Source: Streptomyces ruber
GTDB taxonomy: Bacteria; Actinomycetota; Actinomycetes; Streptomycetales; Streptomycetaceae
Assembly (NCBI RefSeq): GCF_014648075.1
Contig: NZ_BMQK01000012.1
Location: 1-64,000, forward strand
Reading direction: 5' to 3'
Length of the DNA stretch: 64,000 nt
Below are positions 16,425 to 24,700 of this stretch, in pieces (the stretch's first letter is position 1; each line of letters starts with the position of its first letter). The position numbers and the translations under genes were made by a program. Below the pieces are notes generated by a model. It was not told the DNA's origin. It did no database searches and saw only the letters and a list, made by a program, of their open reading frames with translations.

Positions 16425-17282
16425 ATGCTCAGCCGCACCACGCTGAAGGAAAAGAACACAGCCGAATCGCAGCCGGAAAGCGAACGCGCGGGCGGAACCG
16501 TTCACGCCCGCCGGGTCATGCTCGTCGTCCAGGCATTCACCCTGCTGCCCGGCGCGGATCACGGTCCCAGTGAACTGGCCGCCGCCACGGGCCTGCACAT
16601 CACCGTCGTCTACCGGATACTGCAATCCGGGATCGCCACCTCGATCTTCCTGCGAGTACCGCCGGGCCGGTACCGGCTCGGGCCCGGAGCCGCCCAGGTC
16701 GGTATGCAGGCCATGGCCGCCACGCTCGACGCCGGCGTCGCCCGCCCCGCCCTGGAGCACCTGAGCCGGACCGTGGACGGCTTCGCGCTGCTGTGGGTGC
16801 TCTCGCCCTACGGCGGCCCGCGCAAGGCCTACGGCACCAGCGCGCCGGGCCGCTACGACTTCGAGTCGCTCGGGCTGAGCGTCACCGACCTGATCGAGGT
16901 CAGCCACTCCCTGCGCGTCGGAGCCTCCGGGCGGGCGATCGCCGCCCATCTGCCCCCGTTCCTGCTCTCCAGCATCCTGGAGCAGCCGCTTCCCGCCGGC
17001 GCCGGGCCGGGGACGGCCCGCACCCCTGCGGAGTTCGCCGCGTCCCTGGACGAGATCCGCGAGGCGGGCTACGCCGTCGCCCGCGAGGAGGTCCCCGGAT
17101 GGAGCGCGGTGGCCGCCCCCGTCATGTGGGGTGACTCCGTCTACGGGGCCGTTTCCGTCCTCAAGCCGTCCTCGCTGATGTCCGGCGACCTCGCGCTGCC
17201 CGTCGCCGCGACCGTCGCGACCGCCGAACGGCTCAACCTGCTCGCCTCGGGCGGGACGGACCCCCGCTCCTTGGCCGGATAG
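16425..17282 (+). CDS. IclR-family transcriptional regulator
   Basis: Starting at ATG 16425, the product has 285 residues. A winged helix-turn-helix is at about 20-80 (GPSELAAATGLHITVVYRIL). It is followed by the IclR effector domain with ALEHLSRTVDGFALLWV, GASGRAIAAHLPP and EEVPGWSAVAAPVMWGDSVY. The effector-domain landmarks GxxGRAxxA and the closing VAAPV are intact. Other in-frame ATGs lie upstream; 16425 is preferred because IclR proteins have only a short tail before the winged helix. An alternate start would place part of the operator array inside the gene. Ligand unknown. Confidence 0.88.
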   Translation: MLSRTTLKEKNTAESQPESERAGGTVHARRVMLVVQAFTLLPGADHGPSELAAATGLHITVVYRILQSGIATSIFLRVPPGRYRLGPGAAQVGMQAMAATLDAGVARPALEHLSRTVDGFALLWVLSPYGGPRKAYGTSAPGRYDFESLGLSVTDLIEVSHSLRVGASGRAIAAHLPPFLLSSILEQPLPAGAGPGTARTPAEFAASLDEIREAGYAVAREEVPGWSAVAAPVMWGDSVYGAVSVLKPSSLMSGDLALPVAATVATAERLNLLASGGTDPRSLAG

Positions 17283-17291
17283 CCCCGGACG

Positions 17292-17336
17292 CACGACAGG
17301 GCCGCCTCCGCGTACCGGACGCGGCCCTCGGTCGTG
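17292..17336. terminator. Hairpin terminator after the IclR gene
   Basis: CACGAC pairs with GTCGTG and, inside it, AGGGCCGC with GCGGCCCT. It lies between the convergent IclR and GNAT genes. Confidence 0.65.
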
Positions 17337-17410
17337 TCGGGGCGCGGTGCCGCGGGGTCCTGATGGAACCGCCCAGGCCACAGGGAGCCGCCTGGCCTGG
17401 CACCCGCAGC

Positions 17411-17959
17411 TCAACCGCTCGACGTGGGCGAGGACCACATGCCGAACCACTGCTCGGCGCCGTACTCCTCGAACCGCTTCACCTCGGTGAACCCCAGCTT
17501 CGCCGCGAGACGCAGCGAGCGGTCGTTGGCGGTCTGGGTGCAGAGCACCACCGGCTCGCCGGGCAGCGCGTCGGCGAACCAGCCGAGTGCTGCCGCGCAC
17601 GCCTCGGTGGCGTACCCGTGTCCCCACGCCTCGGGCAGGAACATGTAGCCGAGCTCGGCCTCCCCGGCTTCCGGGCGGAGGTGTCCCGGACGCTCCGCGT
17701 CGCGCCGCCCGAGCGTGACCGTGCCGATCATCGCTCCGTGGAGATCGATCACGAACAGCCCAGGGCGCCGCCCGGGTACCGCCGGCACCGCGCGTTCGAG
17801 CTCGTCACGCGGTCGAGGGCCACCGAGGTAGGTGCGCACCTCCGGCGAGGCGAACAGTTCGACGAACGCCGCACGGTCCTGGGCCTCGGACTCGCGGAGC
17901 ACGAGCCGTTGGGTCCGTATCGGGGCAGGTGGCCAGGCGACGGGTCCGAGTCCGGTCAT
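17411..17959 (-). CDS. GNAT N-acetyltransferase (RimJ/RimL type)
   Basis: This 182-residue protein opens with IRTQRLVLRESEAQDRAAFV, the typical start of RimJ/RimL-like acetyltransferases. A middle strand (AELGYMFLPEAWGHGYATEA) contains the acetyl-CoA-binding Q/RxxGxG/A equivalent (WGHGYA), and NDRSLRLAAKLGF with FEEY closes the fold. These enzymes acetylate N-termini or small amines. ATG 17959 is the start. Substrate unknown; no partner genes. Confidence 0.88.
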   Translation of the reverse strand: MTGLGPVAWPPAPIRTQRLVLRESEAQDRAAFVELFASPEVRTYLGGPRPRDELERAVPAVPGRRPGLFVIDLHGAMIGTVTLGRRDAERPGHLRPEAGEAELGYMFLPEAWGHGYATEACAAALGWFADALPGEPVVLCTQTANDRSLRLAAKLGFTEVKRFEEYGAEQWFGMWSSPTSSG

Positions 17960-17984
17960 GGCGGGCAACCTAACGCACGCCCGA

Positions 17985-18451
17985 CGTCTGTTGCATGCGG
18001 GTCCGAACCAGCACTGCAGCAAGGCCCGCAACTGAGCGGTAGACGATCGCGAGCTTGTCGAACCCCATGGCCAGGCCCCGCCACTGCTTGGGCAGAGCGC
18101 GCACCGTTCCACAACGTTGCGGTTCTCGTGTACCGCCGGGTCGAACTTCGGTGGGCGGCCGCCCCCGGACCACGACGGTGACGATGTTTTCGCTGGTCCT
18201 TGCGTTCTTTGAGGACCGCGGTGATCCCGCGCACCTTCAGCGTCAGGCGGATCGCGCGGGAGGAGTACGCCTTGCCCCGCTGCTCGGCTCGGGAGGTCCC
18301 GCCAAGGGATACCGGTGCGGTACCGGCAGACGATCGCCTCCACGATCCTGCGGTGGTCGGCCCAAGGTCCGCCATGGCGACCGACGCTGGTGGGCAGTAG
18401 GGGTTGGATGCAGTCCCACTGCTGGTCGGTCGGCCGGGCGTGACGGGGCAT
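17985..18451 (-). pseudogene. IS5-family transposase remnant
   Basis: The N-terminal part reads MPRHARPTDQQWDCIQPLLP, then IVEAIVCRYRTGIPWRDLP, the standard start of IS5 (DUF4096) transposases. After an internal deletion the C-terminal pieces GRPPKFDPAVHENRNVVER and KQWRGLAMGFDKLAIVYRSV appear in two frames. The catalytic middle is missing. It lies between the GNAT and acetyltransferase genes. Confidence 0.85.
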
Positions 18452-18532
18452 GGAGATCAGACCGCAGACCTCGCCTCCGGCGTCCTCGTCCGGGCCGTTC
18501 GAGGATGCCGGAGACCGGTGGCCCGGCCGGGT

Positions 18533-19129
18533 TCAGTCGATCGTCCTGATCACCCGGGCGGGGACTCCCGCGACCAGGGTGCGGGCAGGAACATCGCCGG
18601 TCACCACCGCGCCGGCGGCGACCACGGCACCGGCACCGATGGTCACTCCCTGCAGGATCACGGCAGACGCCCCGATCCAGACGTCGTCTTCGACGACGAT
18701 CGGGGCGAAGGAGAGATACTCGCGACGCTCGGCGAGGGGCAGAGGGTGCCCCCCGGTGATGAGGCTCACCTTCGGGGCGATCATGACACCGTTGCCGATG
18801 CGGATCCCGCCCTTGTCCATGAACGTGCATCCCTGGTTGACGAAGACGTTCTCTCCGAACGTCGTGTTCAGCCCGAACTCGGTGAAGAACGGCGGGTAGA
18901 TCGTCACCGACTCCGGGAGCGGGCCACCGAACACAACAGAAAGTAGTTCAGCACGGCCTTCACTGTCACTGAACGGCAGCACGTTCAGGCGAGAGGTCGC
19001 GTCAGTCACTTCCACGATTCGCTCCGCATGGCGCGCGAACTCGGGCGACTGAACGTAGAGGACCTGGTCTGTGCGGGTGGGCATGTGGCGATCCCACCAC
19101 CCGTAGAACGCACGATCAAACAACCTCAC
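18533..19129 (-). CDS. Sugar O-acetyltransferase (maltose/galactoside type, left-handed beta helix)
   Basis: The 198-residue product has the hexapeptide-repeat fold of the maltose and galactoside O-acetyltransferases. YPPFFTEFGLNTTFGENVFV and NQGCTFMDKGGIRIGNGVMI lead to the catalytic His region (SLITGGHPLPLAERR), then VEDDVWIGASAVILQGVTIG. The usual GHPL motif carries the catalytic His. It would acetylate a free sugar or glycoside using acetyl-CoA in the cytosol. The gene diverges from a LysR gene across 43 bases containing a near-perfect inverted repeat, so it is probably the regulator's target. Confidence 0.92.
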   Translation of the reverse strand: MRLFDRAFYGWWDRHMPTRTDQVLYVQSPEFARHAERIVEVTDATSRLNVLPFSDSEGRAELLSVVFGGPLPESVTIYPPFFTEFGLNTTFGENVFVNQGCTFMDKGGIRIGNGVMIAPKVSLITGGHPLPLAERREYLSFAPIVVEDDVWIGASAVILQGVTIGAGAVVAAGAVVTGDVPARTLVAGVPARVIRTID

Positions 19130-19131
19130 GA

Positions 19132-19164
19132 CCTACCGACACAACCTGTCGTTGTGTCGATAGG
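19132..19164. promoter_or_regulatory. Operator palindrome between acetyltransferase and LysR gene
   Basis: CCTACCGACACAAC and GTTGTGTCGATAGG are complementary except at one position and flank the spacer CTGTC. It occupies most of the 43-base gap between the divergent starts, fitting a LysR binding site that controls both genes. Confidence 0.75.
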
Positions 19165-19172
19165 CTGAAGGT

Positions 19173-20102
19173 GTGGATGTTGAGGCGCTGCGGACGTTCG
19201 TGGCCGTAGCCGAGGCCGGCCAGTTCCAGGCAGCGGCGGACGAGCTCGGGATCAGTCAGCAGGCGGTCTCCAAGCGGATCGCAGCCCTGGAGAGACACCT
19301 CGAAGTCACGCTCCTGGTGCGAACCTCACGAGGCTCCCGGCTGAGCCTCGACGGGCAGGTCTTCCTGCCGCACGCCAAGAAGGTCCTCGCAGCCCTCGAG
19401 CAGGCCGAGCAGGCCGTGCGCCCCGGCAGCCGGCCTTTGCGCGTCGACATCCTCAACCGGCGCATCGCTCCGGCCCAGGCCGTCTACCGGTTCTACCGCT
19501 GCCACCCCGAGATGGACCTGGACGCGGTCACACTGAGCAACGAGAACGCCGCCCAGGCCGCCCAGGCGGTGCTCGAAGGAACCGTCGACGCATCCTTCCG
19601 CGCCCTGCCGGTAGACCAGGTCCCAGCCGGAATCAGCACCGAACGACTCCTGGACGCACCCCTGGAACTCCTGGTCGGACCCGGCCATCCCTTGGCGAAC
19701 GCACCCTGGGTCAGGCCTGCGGACCTGGCCGGCCACCGCATCTGGATCCCCGGGATCAGGCCAGGCACGGAGTGGGCGGCGTTCTACCAGGCGCTGTCCG
19801 AGGCCTTCGGCCTGAGCATCGACGCGCTCGGCCCCAACTTCGGTGACGAGGCCCTGATGGACGCGCTGGCCGACTCGGCCTCGCTGGCCACCCTCGTCGG
19901 CAGTGGGGACCGGTACCTGTGGCCCCAGACCCACGACCTGCGGCGCGTCCCGTTGCACGAACCGACCCCGGTCTACCCGCACGTGCTGTTGTCCCGCACC
20001 GGAGACCAGCACCCCGTGCTGACCGCGTTGCGTGACCATCTGCGCACGTCAGGGCCTCGAACCCCGGACGACGTATGGGCGCCGGACTGGGTAAGCCGCT
20101 GA
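19173..20102 (+). CDS. LysR-family transcriptional regulator
   Basis: Starting with GTG 19173, the 309-residue protein has a LysR winged helix-turn-helix at residues 1-60 (LRTFVAVAEAGQFQAAADEL, GISQQAVSKRIAALERHLEV). A periplasmic-binding-like effector domain follows, including RLLDAPLELLVGPGHPLAN. The domain structure is complete. A near-perfect palindrome lies just before its start and the divergent sugar acetyltransferase is its likely target. Confidence 0.93.
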   Translation: MDVEALRTFVAVAEAGQFQAAADELGISQQAVSKRIAALERHLEVTLLVRTSRGSRLSLDGQVFLPHAKKVLAALEQAEQAVRPGSRPLRVDILNRRIAPAQAVYRFYRCHPEMDLDAVTLSNENAAQAAQAVLEGTVDASFRALPVDQVPAGISTERLLDAPLELLVGPGHPLANAPWVRPADLAGHRIWIPGIRPGTEWAAFYQALSEAFGLSIDALGPNFGDEALMDALADSASLATLVGSGDRYLWPQTHDLRRVPLHEPTPVYPHVLLSRTGDQHPVLTALRDHLRTSGPRTPDDVWAPDWVSR

Positions 20103-20239
20103 CCTGAGGACAGCTGCGACGGACACGCCCTCGTTGTGCTGTTCGGGCACGTCGGTGACGGCATGCGGTCTTGCATGGGTGAGGGCCTTCTGGATTCGGT
20201 GGGGGTTGCGACACCTTCCGCCGGTCCGAGGAGGCTCTC

Positions 20240-20360
20240 ATGTGCCACGGTGACGCCCCGCTGATGCCGACCGGGAGGCTGCGTCTGGCCTGGTGCGTGG
20301 TCGGGGACGGCCGGCCGCTGCGCCGGGCGGCCGAACGGTTCCAGGTAGGCCACCGCCGAA
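20240..20360 (+). pseudogene. IS481-type integrase N-terminal remnant
   Basis: The readable residues APLMPTGRLRLAWCVVGDG and PLRRAAERFQV match the leading helix-turn-helix of IS481-like integrases (HxNAxLTPxGRLxLA...). The frame then degenerates, and no DDE core follows. Confidence 0.6.
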
Positions 20361-20441
20361 CGACGGGCCGGCCGCTACCGGCCGCCCGCTCGCCGTCACG
20401 CTCACCGACGGAACCGCCATGACGCCACCCGACTCCTGCCC

Positions 20442-20770
20442 TTGTCGGACGCGGTCCCACCGTTCCGCAGACGCTCCAGGCCCAGCGCGAGGTCGTCCCC
20501 GAAGCAAGCCGCGGCGCTCAAGGCCGACCGCGGCCACGACTTCGACAAGTACCGCCGTCTGCGGTGGAAACGCGGCGTCGAGCCGACGATCGCCCGCCGC
20601 GGTGTCGCGCACGGCTCCGGACTCGGCACGGTGCGTTGGGTGGTCGAGGGTACCTTCGCCTGGCTGCACCAGTTCAAGCGCCTGCGCATCCGCCACGAGT
20701 GCCGAGCCGAGCCTCGCCAGGGCCCGCTCGAGCTCGTCTGCAGCACCATCTGCCTCCGACGCCTCCGTAG
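20442..20770 (+). pseudogene. IS5-family transposase C-terminal remnant
   Basis: ADRGHDFDKYRRLRWKRGVE, then PTIARRGVAHGSGLGTVRWV and VEGTFAWLHQFKRLRIRHE match the end of an IS5/IS427-type transposase, including the last DDE Glu region in RWVVExTxAWLxxxxRLxxRxE. Only the last third is present. Its end abuts a truncated DUF917 gene on the other strand, suggesting the element inserted there. Confidence 0.85.
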
Positions 20771-20771
20771 A

Positions 20772-20996
20772 TCACTCCGAAACGATCAGTGTGCCTCCTG
20801 ACACGACCTCGCCGTCCCGGGTGGCGACCAGGTTCTCGTTCTGGAAGGACAGCTCCAGCGTCGCCCCGGTGTCGCCGGACAGTCCGGCGAGCCGGGCCGT
20901 GCCCCGGGCGAAGCCGCCTTGGGTTCTGCGCAGCACGTCGCCGATCTTGCCGGTGAACATCAGCCGTCCGCCGAGGACACCGGCGGCCGCCGCCAC
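20772..20996 (-). pseudogene. DUF917-family protein fragment
   Basis: The roughly 74 readable residues (LMFTGKIGDVLRRTQGGFAR, LELSFQNENLVATRDGEVVS) match the C-terminal swivelling part of DUF917 proteins, relatives of hydantoinase/oxoprolinase subunits. The gene is cut at both ends; the downstream end meets the IS5 remnant. Not expected to be functional. Confidence 0.65.
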
Positions 20997-21192
20997 GTGT
21001 TCCCAGCGGCTCCGGTAGAGTCGTGCTCATGTCTGGTGCTTGCTGCGCGGCCGCCTGCGCCGCGGTGACGAGGACGCTCCGCTAGCGGCGGGCGTTCGTC
21101 TCACATCTGCTGAACGTTCCGTCGCTTCCGGTCGGTCCGGAGCGGCTCCTTGAGCTGCCCGGAAACATCTTCCGAGCAACGGAGCATTACCA

Positions 21193-22596
21193 GTGTTTCC
21201 AGGCATTCTCTCTGCGCGCCGGGACGTGTCGTCCCCCGTGCGTGCGTGGCTGGTGCTGTGCTGCATGGCCATGCTGCAGTTCCTCATCGCGGTCGACGTG
21301 ACCGTGGTCAACGTTGCCCTGCCGTCGATCGGAGCCGACTTCGGCGCGGACGGCGGTCAGCTGACCTGGGTGGTCGTCGGATACACGATCACCGGCGGCG
21401 GTCTGCTGATGCTCGGCGGCCGGCTCGGCGACGTGCTCGGCAGGCGCCGCGTCCTGCTGGCCGGGACGGCGGTCTTCGGCGCCGCGTCCCTGCTGGCCGG
21501 GCTTGCACCGTCCTTCCCCTTGCTCGTGGGAGCGAGGCTGCTCCAGGGGGCCGGTGAGGCCCTCGCCCTGCCGGCGGCGATGGCGGTGATCGTGCTCATG
21601 TTCCCGGAGGGACCGCGCCGGTCCCGGGCGCTGAGCGTCTGGGCGGCGGTGGCCAGCTGCGGTCTGGTGCTCGGCTTCGTGCTCTCCGGGATCATCACGG
21701 AACTGCTCGGATGGCGGTGGGTCTTCCTGGTGGCCGTGCCGTTCATCCTGGCCGCGCTCGCCGCGGTGCTCCTCCTCGTGCCCGCCGATCCGCCGGCCGA
21801 GCGCACCGCGCTGGACCTGCCCGGATCACTTCTGCTGACCGCGGCTCCGCTGCTGTTCGCCTACGGCGTCGTGGAAACAGGAGAAGGAGACAGCGCACAG
21901 CCATGGCTGCCGCCCCTGGCCCTGGCCGGTGCCGCGCTCGCCGCGATCCTGTTCGTCTCCGTCGAACGCCGCGCGGCGAACCCACTCGTCCCCCTCAGGT
22001 TCTTCCGCAACCGCTCACGGGTCCTGGCCAACCTCGCGACCGCGCTCCTGAGCGCGGCACTGTCCACCTCGTTCCTGCTGTTCACCTACTACCTGCAGAA
22101 CCAGCTGGGCCTGAGTCCCCTGGAGGCAGGCTTGACGCTCCTGCCCCTGGCCGTGTCCCTCATCGCCGCCTCCATCGTCGTCCCGCAGTTGCTCGGACGC
22201 TTCGGCGCCCGCGTCTGCGCCCTTGCCGGAGTCGGTTTCACCGCACTGGCCATGGCCGCCATCGCCCTCACCACCCACCTCGGCGCGAACGCCGCCGCGA
22301 TGATGCCGGCGATGATCCTCATCGCGGCCGGCATGGGCTTCGGCATCGTCGGACTGCAGTACGCCGCGGTGAGCGGAGTCACCGAGCATGACGCCGGCAT
22401 CGCCTCCGGTGTCCAGCGAGCCGCCGACCAGCTCGGAGGATCCACCGGCGTCACCCTCTACGTCGGCATCGGCTTCGCCCCCGTGCTGAACGGCACCGAT
22501 CCGTTCCTCACCAGCAGCCTTCTCGCCATCGCAGGGCTGACGGCCTCCGGGGCCATCGCCTGGCGCATCGCCATGCCGGCCACCCCGCCCGAGTAA
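21193..22596 (+). CDS. MFS drug-efflux transporter, DHA2 (14-helix) type
   Basis: A 467-residue membrane protein starts with GTG 21193. The first helix carries FLIAVDVTVVNVALPSIG, the DHA2 motif D1 equivalent. GGRLGDVLGRRRVLLAG is the MFS motif A loop, and LLQGAGEALALPAAMAVI follows. About 14 hydrophobic helices are visible. Such pumps export drugs or antibiotics using the proton gradient, and the family includes EmrB/QacA-like proteins. No regulator is adjacent. A strong hairpin follows the stop. The start is supported by the first helix beginning shortly after. Confidence 0.9.
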   Translation: MFPGILSARRDVSSPVRAWLVLCCMAMLQFLIAVDVTVVNVALPSIGADFGADGGQLTWVVVGYTITGGGLLMLGGRLGDVLGRRRVLLAGTAVFGAASLLAGLAPSFPLLVGARLLQGAGEALALPAAMAVIVLMFPEGPRRSRALSVWAAVASCGLVLGFVLSGIITELLGWRWVFLVAVPFILAALAAVLLLVPADPPAERTALDLPGSLLLTAAPLLFAYGVVETGEGDSAQPWLPPLALAGAALAAILFVSVERRAANPLVPLRFFRNRSRVLANLATALLSAALSTSFLLFTYYLQNQLGLSPLEAGLTLLPLAVSLIAASIVVPQLLGRFGARVCALAGVGFTALAMAAIALTTHLGANAAAMMPAMILIAAGMGFGIVGLQYAAVSGVTEHDAGIASGVQRAADQLGGSTGVTLYVGIGFAPVLNGTDPFLTSSLLAIAGLTASGAIAWRIAMPATPPE

Positions 22597-22609
22597 CGGC
22601 CGAACAATC

Positions 22610-22662
22610 GCCTGACGGGGACACGCCGCCCCGGTCTTCCGGCCGATGTGCCCCCGTCAGGC
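22610..22662 (+). terminator. Hairpin terminator after the MFS gene
   Basis: GCCTGACGGGGACAC and GTGCCCCCGTCAGGC pair with one mismatch around a 23-base loop, 14 bases after the stop. Confidence 0.75.
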
Positions 22663-22817
22663 AGCGACTCAAGTCGCGAACTGCAGACACGCGAGCTCAC
22701 CCATTCCTCCCGCTCACCTTCGCACTCGCCCATCGTGACTGCCTGGTGGGCGGTACTGTCCCGCGGCCACATACGGTCACCGGTCAAGGCATATGACCCG
22801 GCTACTCATCTTGTCGT

Positions 22818-23150
22818 TCAACCTCGGTCAGCGGATCCTTCGAGGAGATCGATGAGCGGGGCCAGGACCCGGGGCAGATCGTTCTCCGAGGTGATCACCT
22901 GCTCGTCCTGCCAGGTGTACTCGGTGCGGGAGTCGATGAAAAGCAGTGAAGCGCTTCCCTGTTCCCATACGAACAGCTTCCCCAGACGCTCGTCCGACTC
23001 CAGAGCGAGGCTCACGGCCGTTGCCTTCGGGCGCCCTCTGGTGGCTGTGCCAGGGGCCGGCTGCTGCACCGTGAGGCTGATCCCGCGAGAGCGGAGTTCT
23101 TGTTCATGTGCGGCGTGCCAGTCCACAAGCCACTGCATGATCGCCGGCAT
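22818..23150 (-). CDS. Immunity protein, TriTu-like
   Basis: This 110-residue protein starts with ATG 23150 after a GAGGGA ribosome site. It reads IMQWLVDWHAAHEQELRSRG, ISLTVQQPAPG, AVSLALESDERLGKLFVWEQ and EQVITSENDLPRVLAPLID. The pattern of an N-terminal helix with WxxxH, a Leu-Glu-Ser strand, a VWxxGxA strand and an ITSExxL turn resembles the TriTu immunity family, which protects against polymorphic toxins. No toxin gene lies beside it; an RHS fragment 13 kb away is the only related debris. The frame is open upstream into a transposase fragment, so a read-through fusion is possible. The family call is by eye. Confidence 0.6.
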   Translation of the reverse strand: MPAIMQWLVDWHAAHEQELRSRGISLTVQQPAPGTATRGRPKATAVSLALESDERLGKLFVWEQGSASLLFIDSRTEYTWQDEQVITSENDLPRVLAPLIDLLEGSADRG

Positions 23151-23204
23151 TACGTCCCTCGCTGTCACAGTCGAACGAGTCGTCGAACCTGATCGTACGG
23201 ATGG

Positions 23205-23310
23205 CGTTTTCGACCAGGCGACGAGGTCGCCGCCGTAGGCGGAGTCCGCCCAGGCGACCGTCACCTCCGGATGTGCGAGCCGAAGGCGGAAGAGCCGGGC
23301 GGGCCGCCCC
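23205..23310 (-). pseudogene. DDE transposase fragment
   Basis: FRLRLAHPEVTVAWADSAYG and LVAWSKT match the second DDE aspartate region of Streptomyces IS5-like transposases (VWADSAYxGxLxxWAK). It is about 35 residues, in frame upstream of the immunity gene. Confidence 0.6.
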
Positions 23311-23337
23311 TGCTCGAAGCGGGCGGCAGCGCCGCCC

Positions 23338-23517
23338 TCAGGCAGGGACTGCGCCATCCGCGACCATCGTGGCGCGCTGCTCGCGCGCGACCCGGGACTC
23401 CAGGTACGCCCTCAGGCACGTCTCAACGATGCTTCGAGCGTGGCGCACCGCGTAGAACAGCAGGAGGAGAGCGGGGAGAGATACCCCGCCCGCCGCCAGC
23501 CAGTACGACCAAGTCAT
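23338..23517 (-). CDS. Small single-helix membrane protein
   Basis: The 59-residue product starts at ATG 23517 after GGGGAGG. It has one hydrophobic segment (YWLAAGGVSLPALLLLFYAV, about 5-24), followed by a positive cytoplasmic tail. It is plausible as a real short gene because of its ribosome site, but no family is recognised. Its 3' end overlaps the transposase debris. Confidence 0.45.
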   Translation of the reverse strand: MTWSYWLAAGGVSLPALLLLFYAVRHARSIVETCLRAYLESRVAREQRATMVADGAVPA

Positions 23518-23762
23518 CGACCAGGCCTCCCCGTTGTGACGACTCGTTGACGAGAACTCATCGCCCTCACCGTCTGCACGCGCCACGTGGCCCGAATCCG
23601 GATACCAGCTGCTGACTTTTCCCTCCTACGCCTCCTCCGCGTCGAGCGCCACACTGTTCACGCACGTCACGCAAGTTTTCGGCCGCCGACGAGCCGTCGG
23701 AATAGTTCCCACACGACACGACAGGCACCGACCGTCTTCCGAGCGCAGCAAGTAATGCCCTC

Positions 23763-23966
23763 GTGCTCTTCAGCACGAGGTACATGGACGCCGCGGTGAA
23801 CCAGCTGCGCGCGGACGGCTTCGACGTCCGCGACGAGGACGTGGCCCGCCTCTCCCCGTTCGTACGGCATCACATCAACATGCACGGCCGGTGCTCCTTC
23901 CAGCTTCCCGACCTGCCCGGCGGCCTGCGCCCGCTGCGCGACAAGGACGCCACCGACGAGGAATGA
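23763..23966 (+). pseudogene. Tn3-family transposase, C-terminal remnant
   Basis: STRYMDAAVNQLRADGFDVR, then DEDVARLSPFVRHHINMHGR and FQLPDLPGGLRPLRD reproduce the last 65 residues of actinobacterial Tn3 transposases, with the normal stop. The other more than 900 residues are missing. Downstream there is no clear 38-bp terminal repeat that I can recognise. Confidence 0.88.
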
Positions 23967-24700
23967 CCGGCGCTGGCCCGCACGGCCGGACGGGAGACCT
24001 CTGGAGGTACGGCCAGGAGGAACGTCCGGCGGTGCAGCCAGCGCGTCATCGAGCTGTCTGATGGCAGCAGGCGGTCGCGACGGTACTGCGGATCGGCCTG
24101 CCGTACTCGGCCTGCCGTACTCGGCCCGCCGTACGAGGCCGTGTGATCCTGACCGATGTCCTGGTCCGCGTGACTCGTCCGGGCCGGGCCACGAAACCAC
24201 GCAACAGCAGAACGCGCTGGCGGGCGTGCCGGTGTGCCCGGCCCGCGCGATAACGCCCGCGGGTGTGCGGGCGTCGCCGGCCGATACGGGCACCATCCGT
24301 CGGACACGTTCCTAGGTGGTGCCGGACTCGTTTCTGCGCAGCAGACCCTCGTCCACGAGGGCAAGAATCCTGCAGTGCCCAAAGGCCGGACTCGTACGCG
24401 AGGTCAACATCTACGGACGCCCAGGGACGGGTTCCGGCAGGGATGGATCGAGGAGAACCGAAAGCCCGGTGAACTCGCTCTCACGGGTGGGTACGGGCGG
24501 TGTGATCGGCCCGGGTCGGCTGATCTCAGTGACCCACTGTCACGGAACCCGGCAACCGCTGCAGGACGACCTCCCTGCAAGCATTCAGCCGCACAGAACG
24601 TTAGGAGGATCTGGCTCACCCTCATGGCCTTCGTCGTGGTCACGTGTGTCCTTGGTCGGAGCACATGAGCGGACGAAGGCCGCCTTGGCTTCGTCCTCTT
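23967..24700. other. Long stretch without a recognisable gene
   Basis: It holds a short tandem duplication near 24100-24133 (GCCTGCCGTACTCGGCC-like), but neither strand shows a family signature or a start with a good ribosome site. It is probably decayed insertion-element or resolvase flanking DNA. Confidence 0.4.

Noticed and set aside
23967-24700. Several open frames of 70-170 codons in the gene-poor stretch
   Set aside because: None has a plausible ribosome site, domain or membrane pattern, and they overlap one another on both strands.
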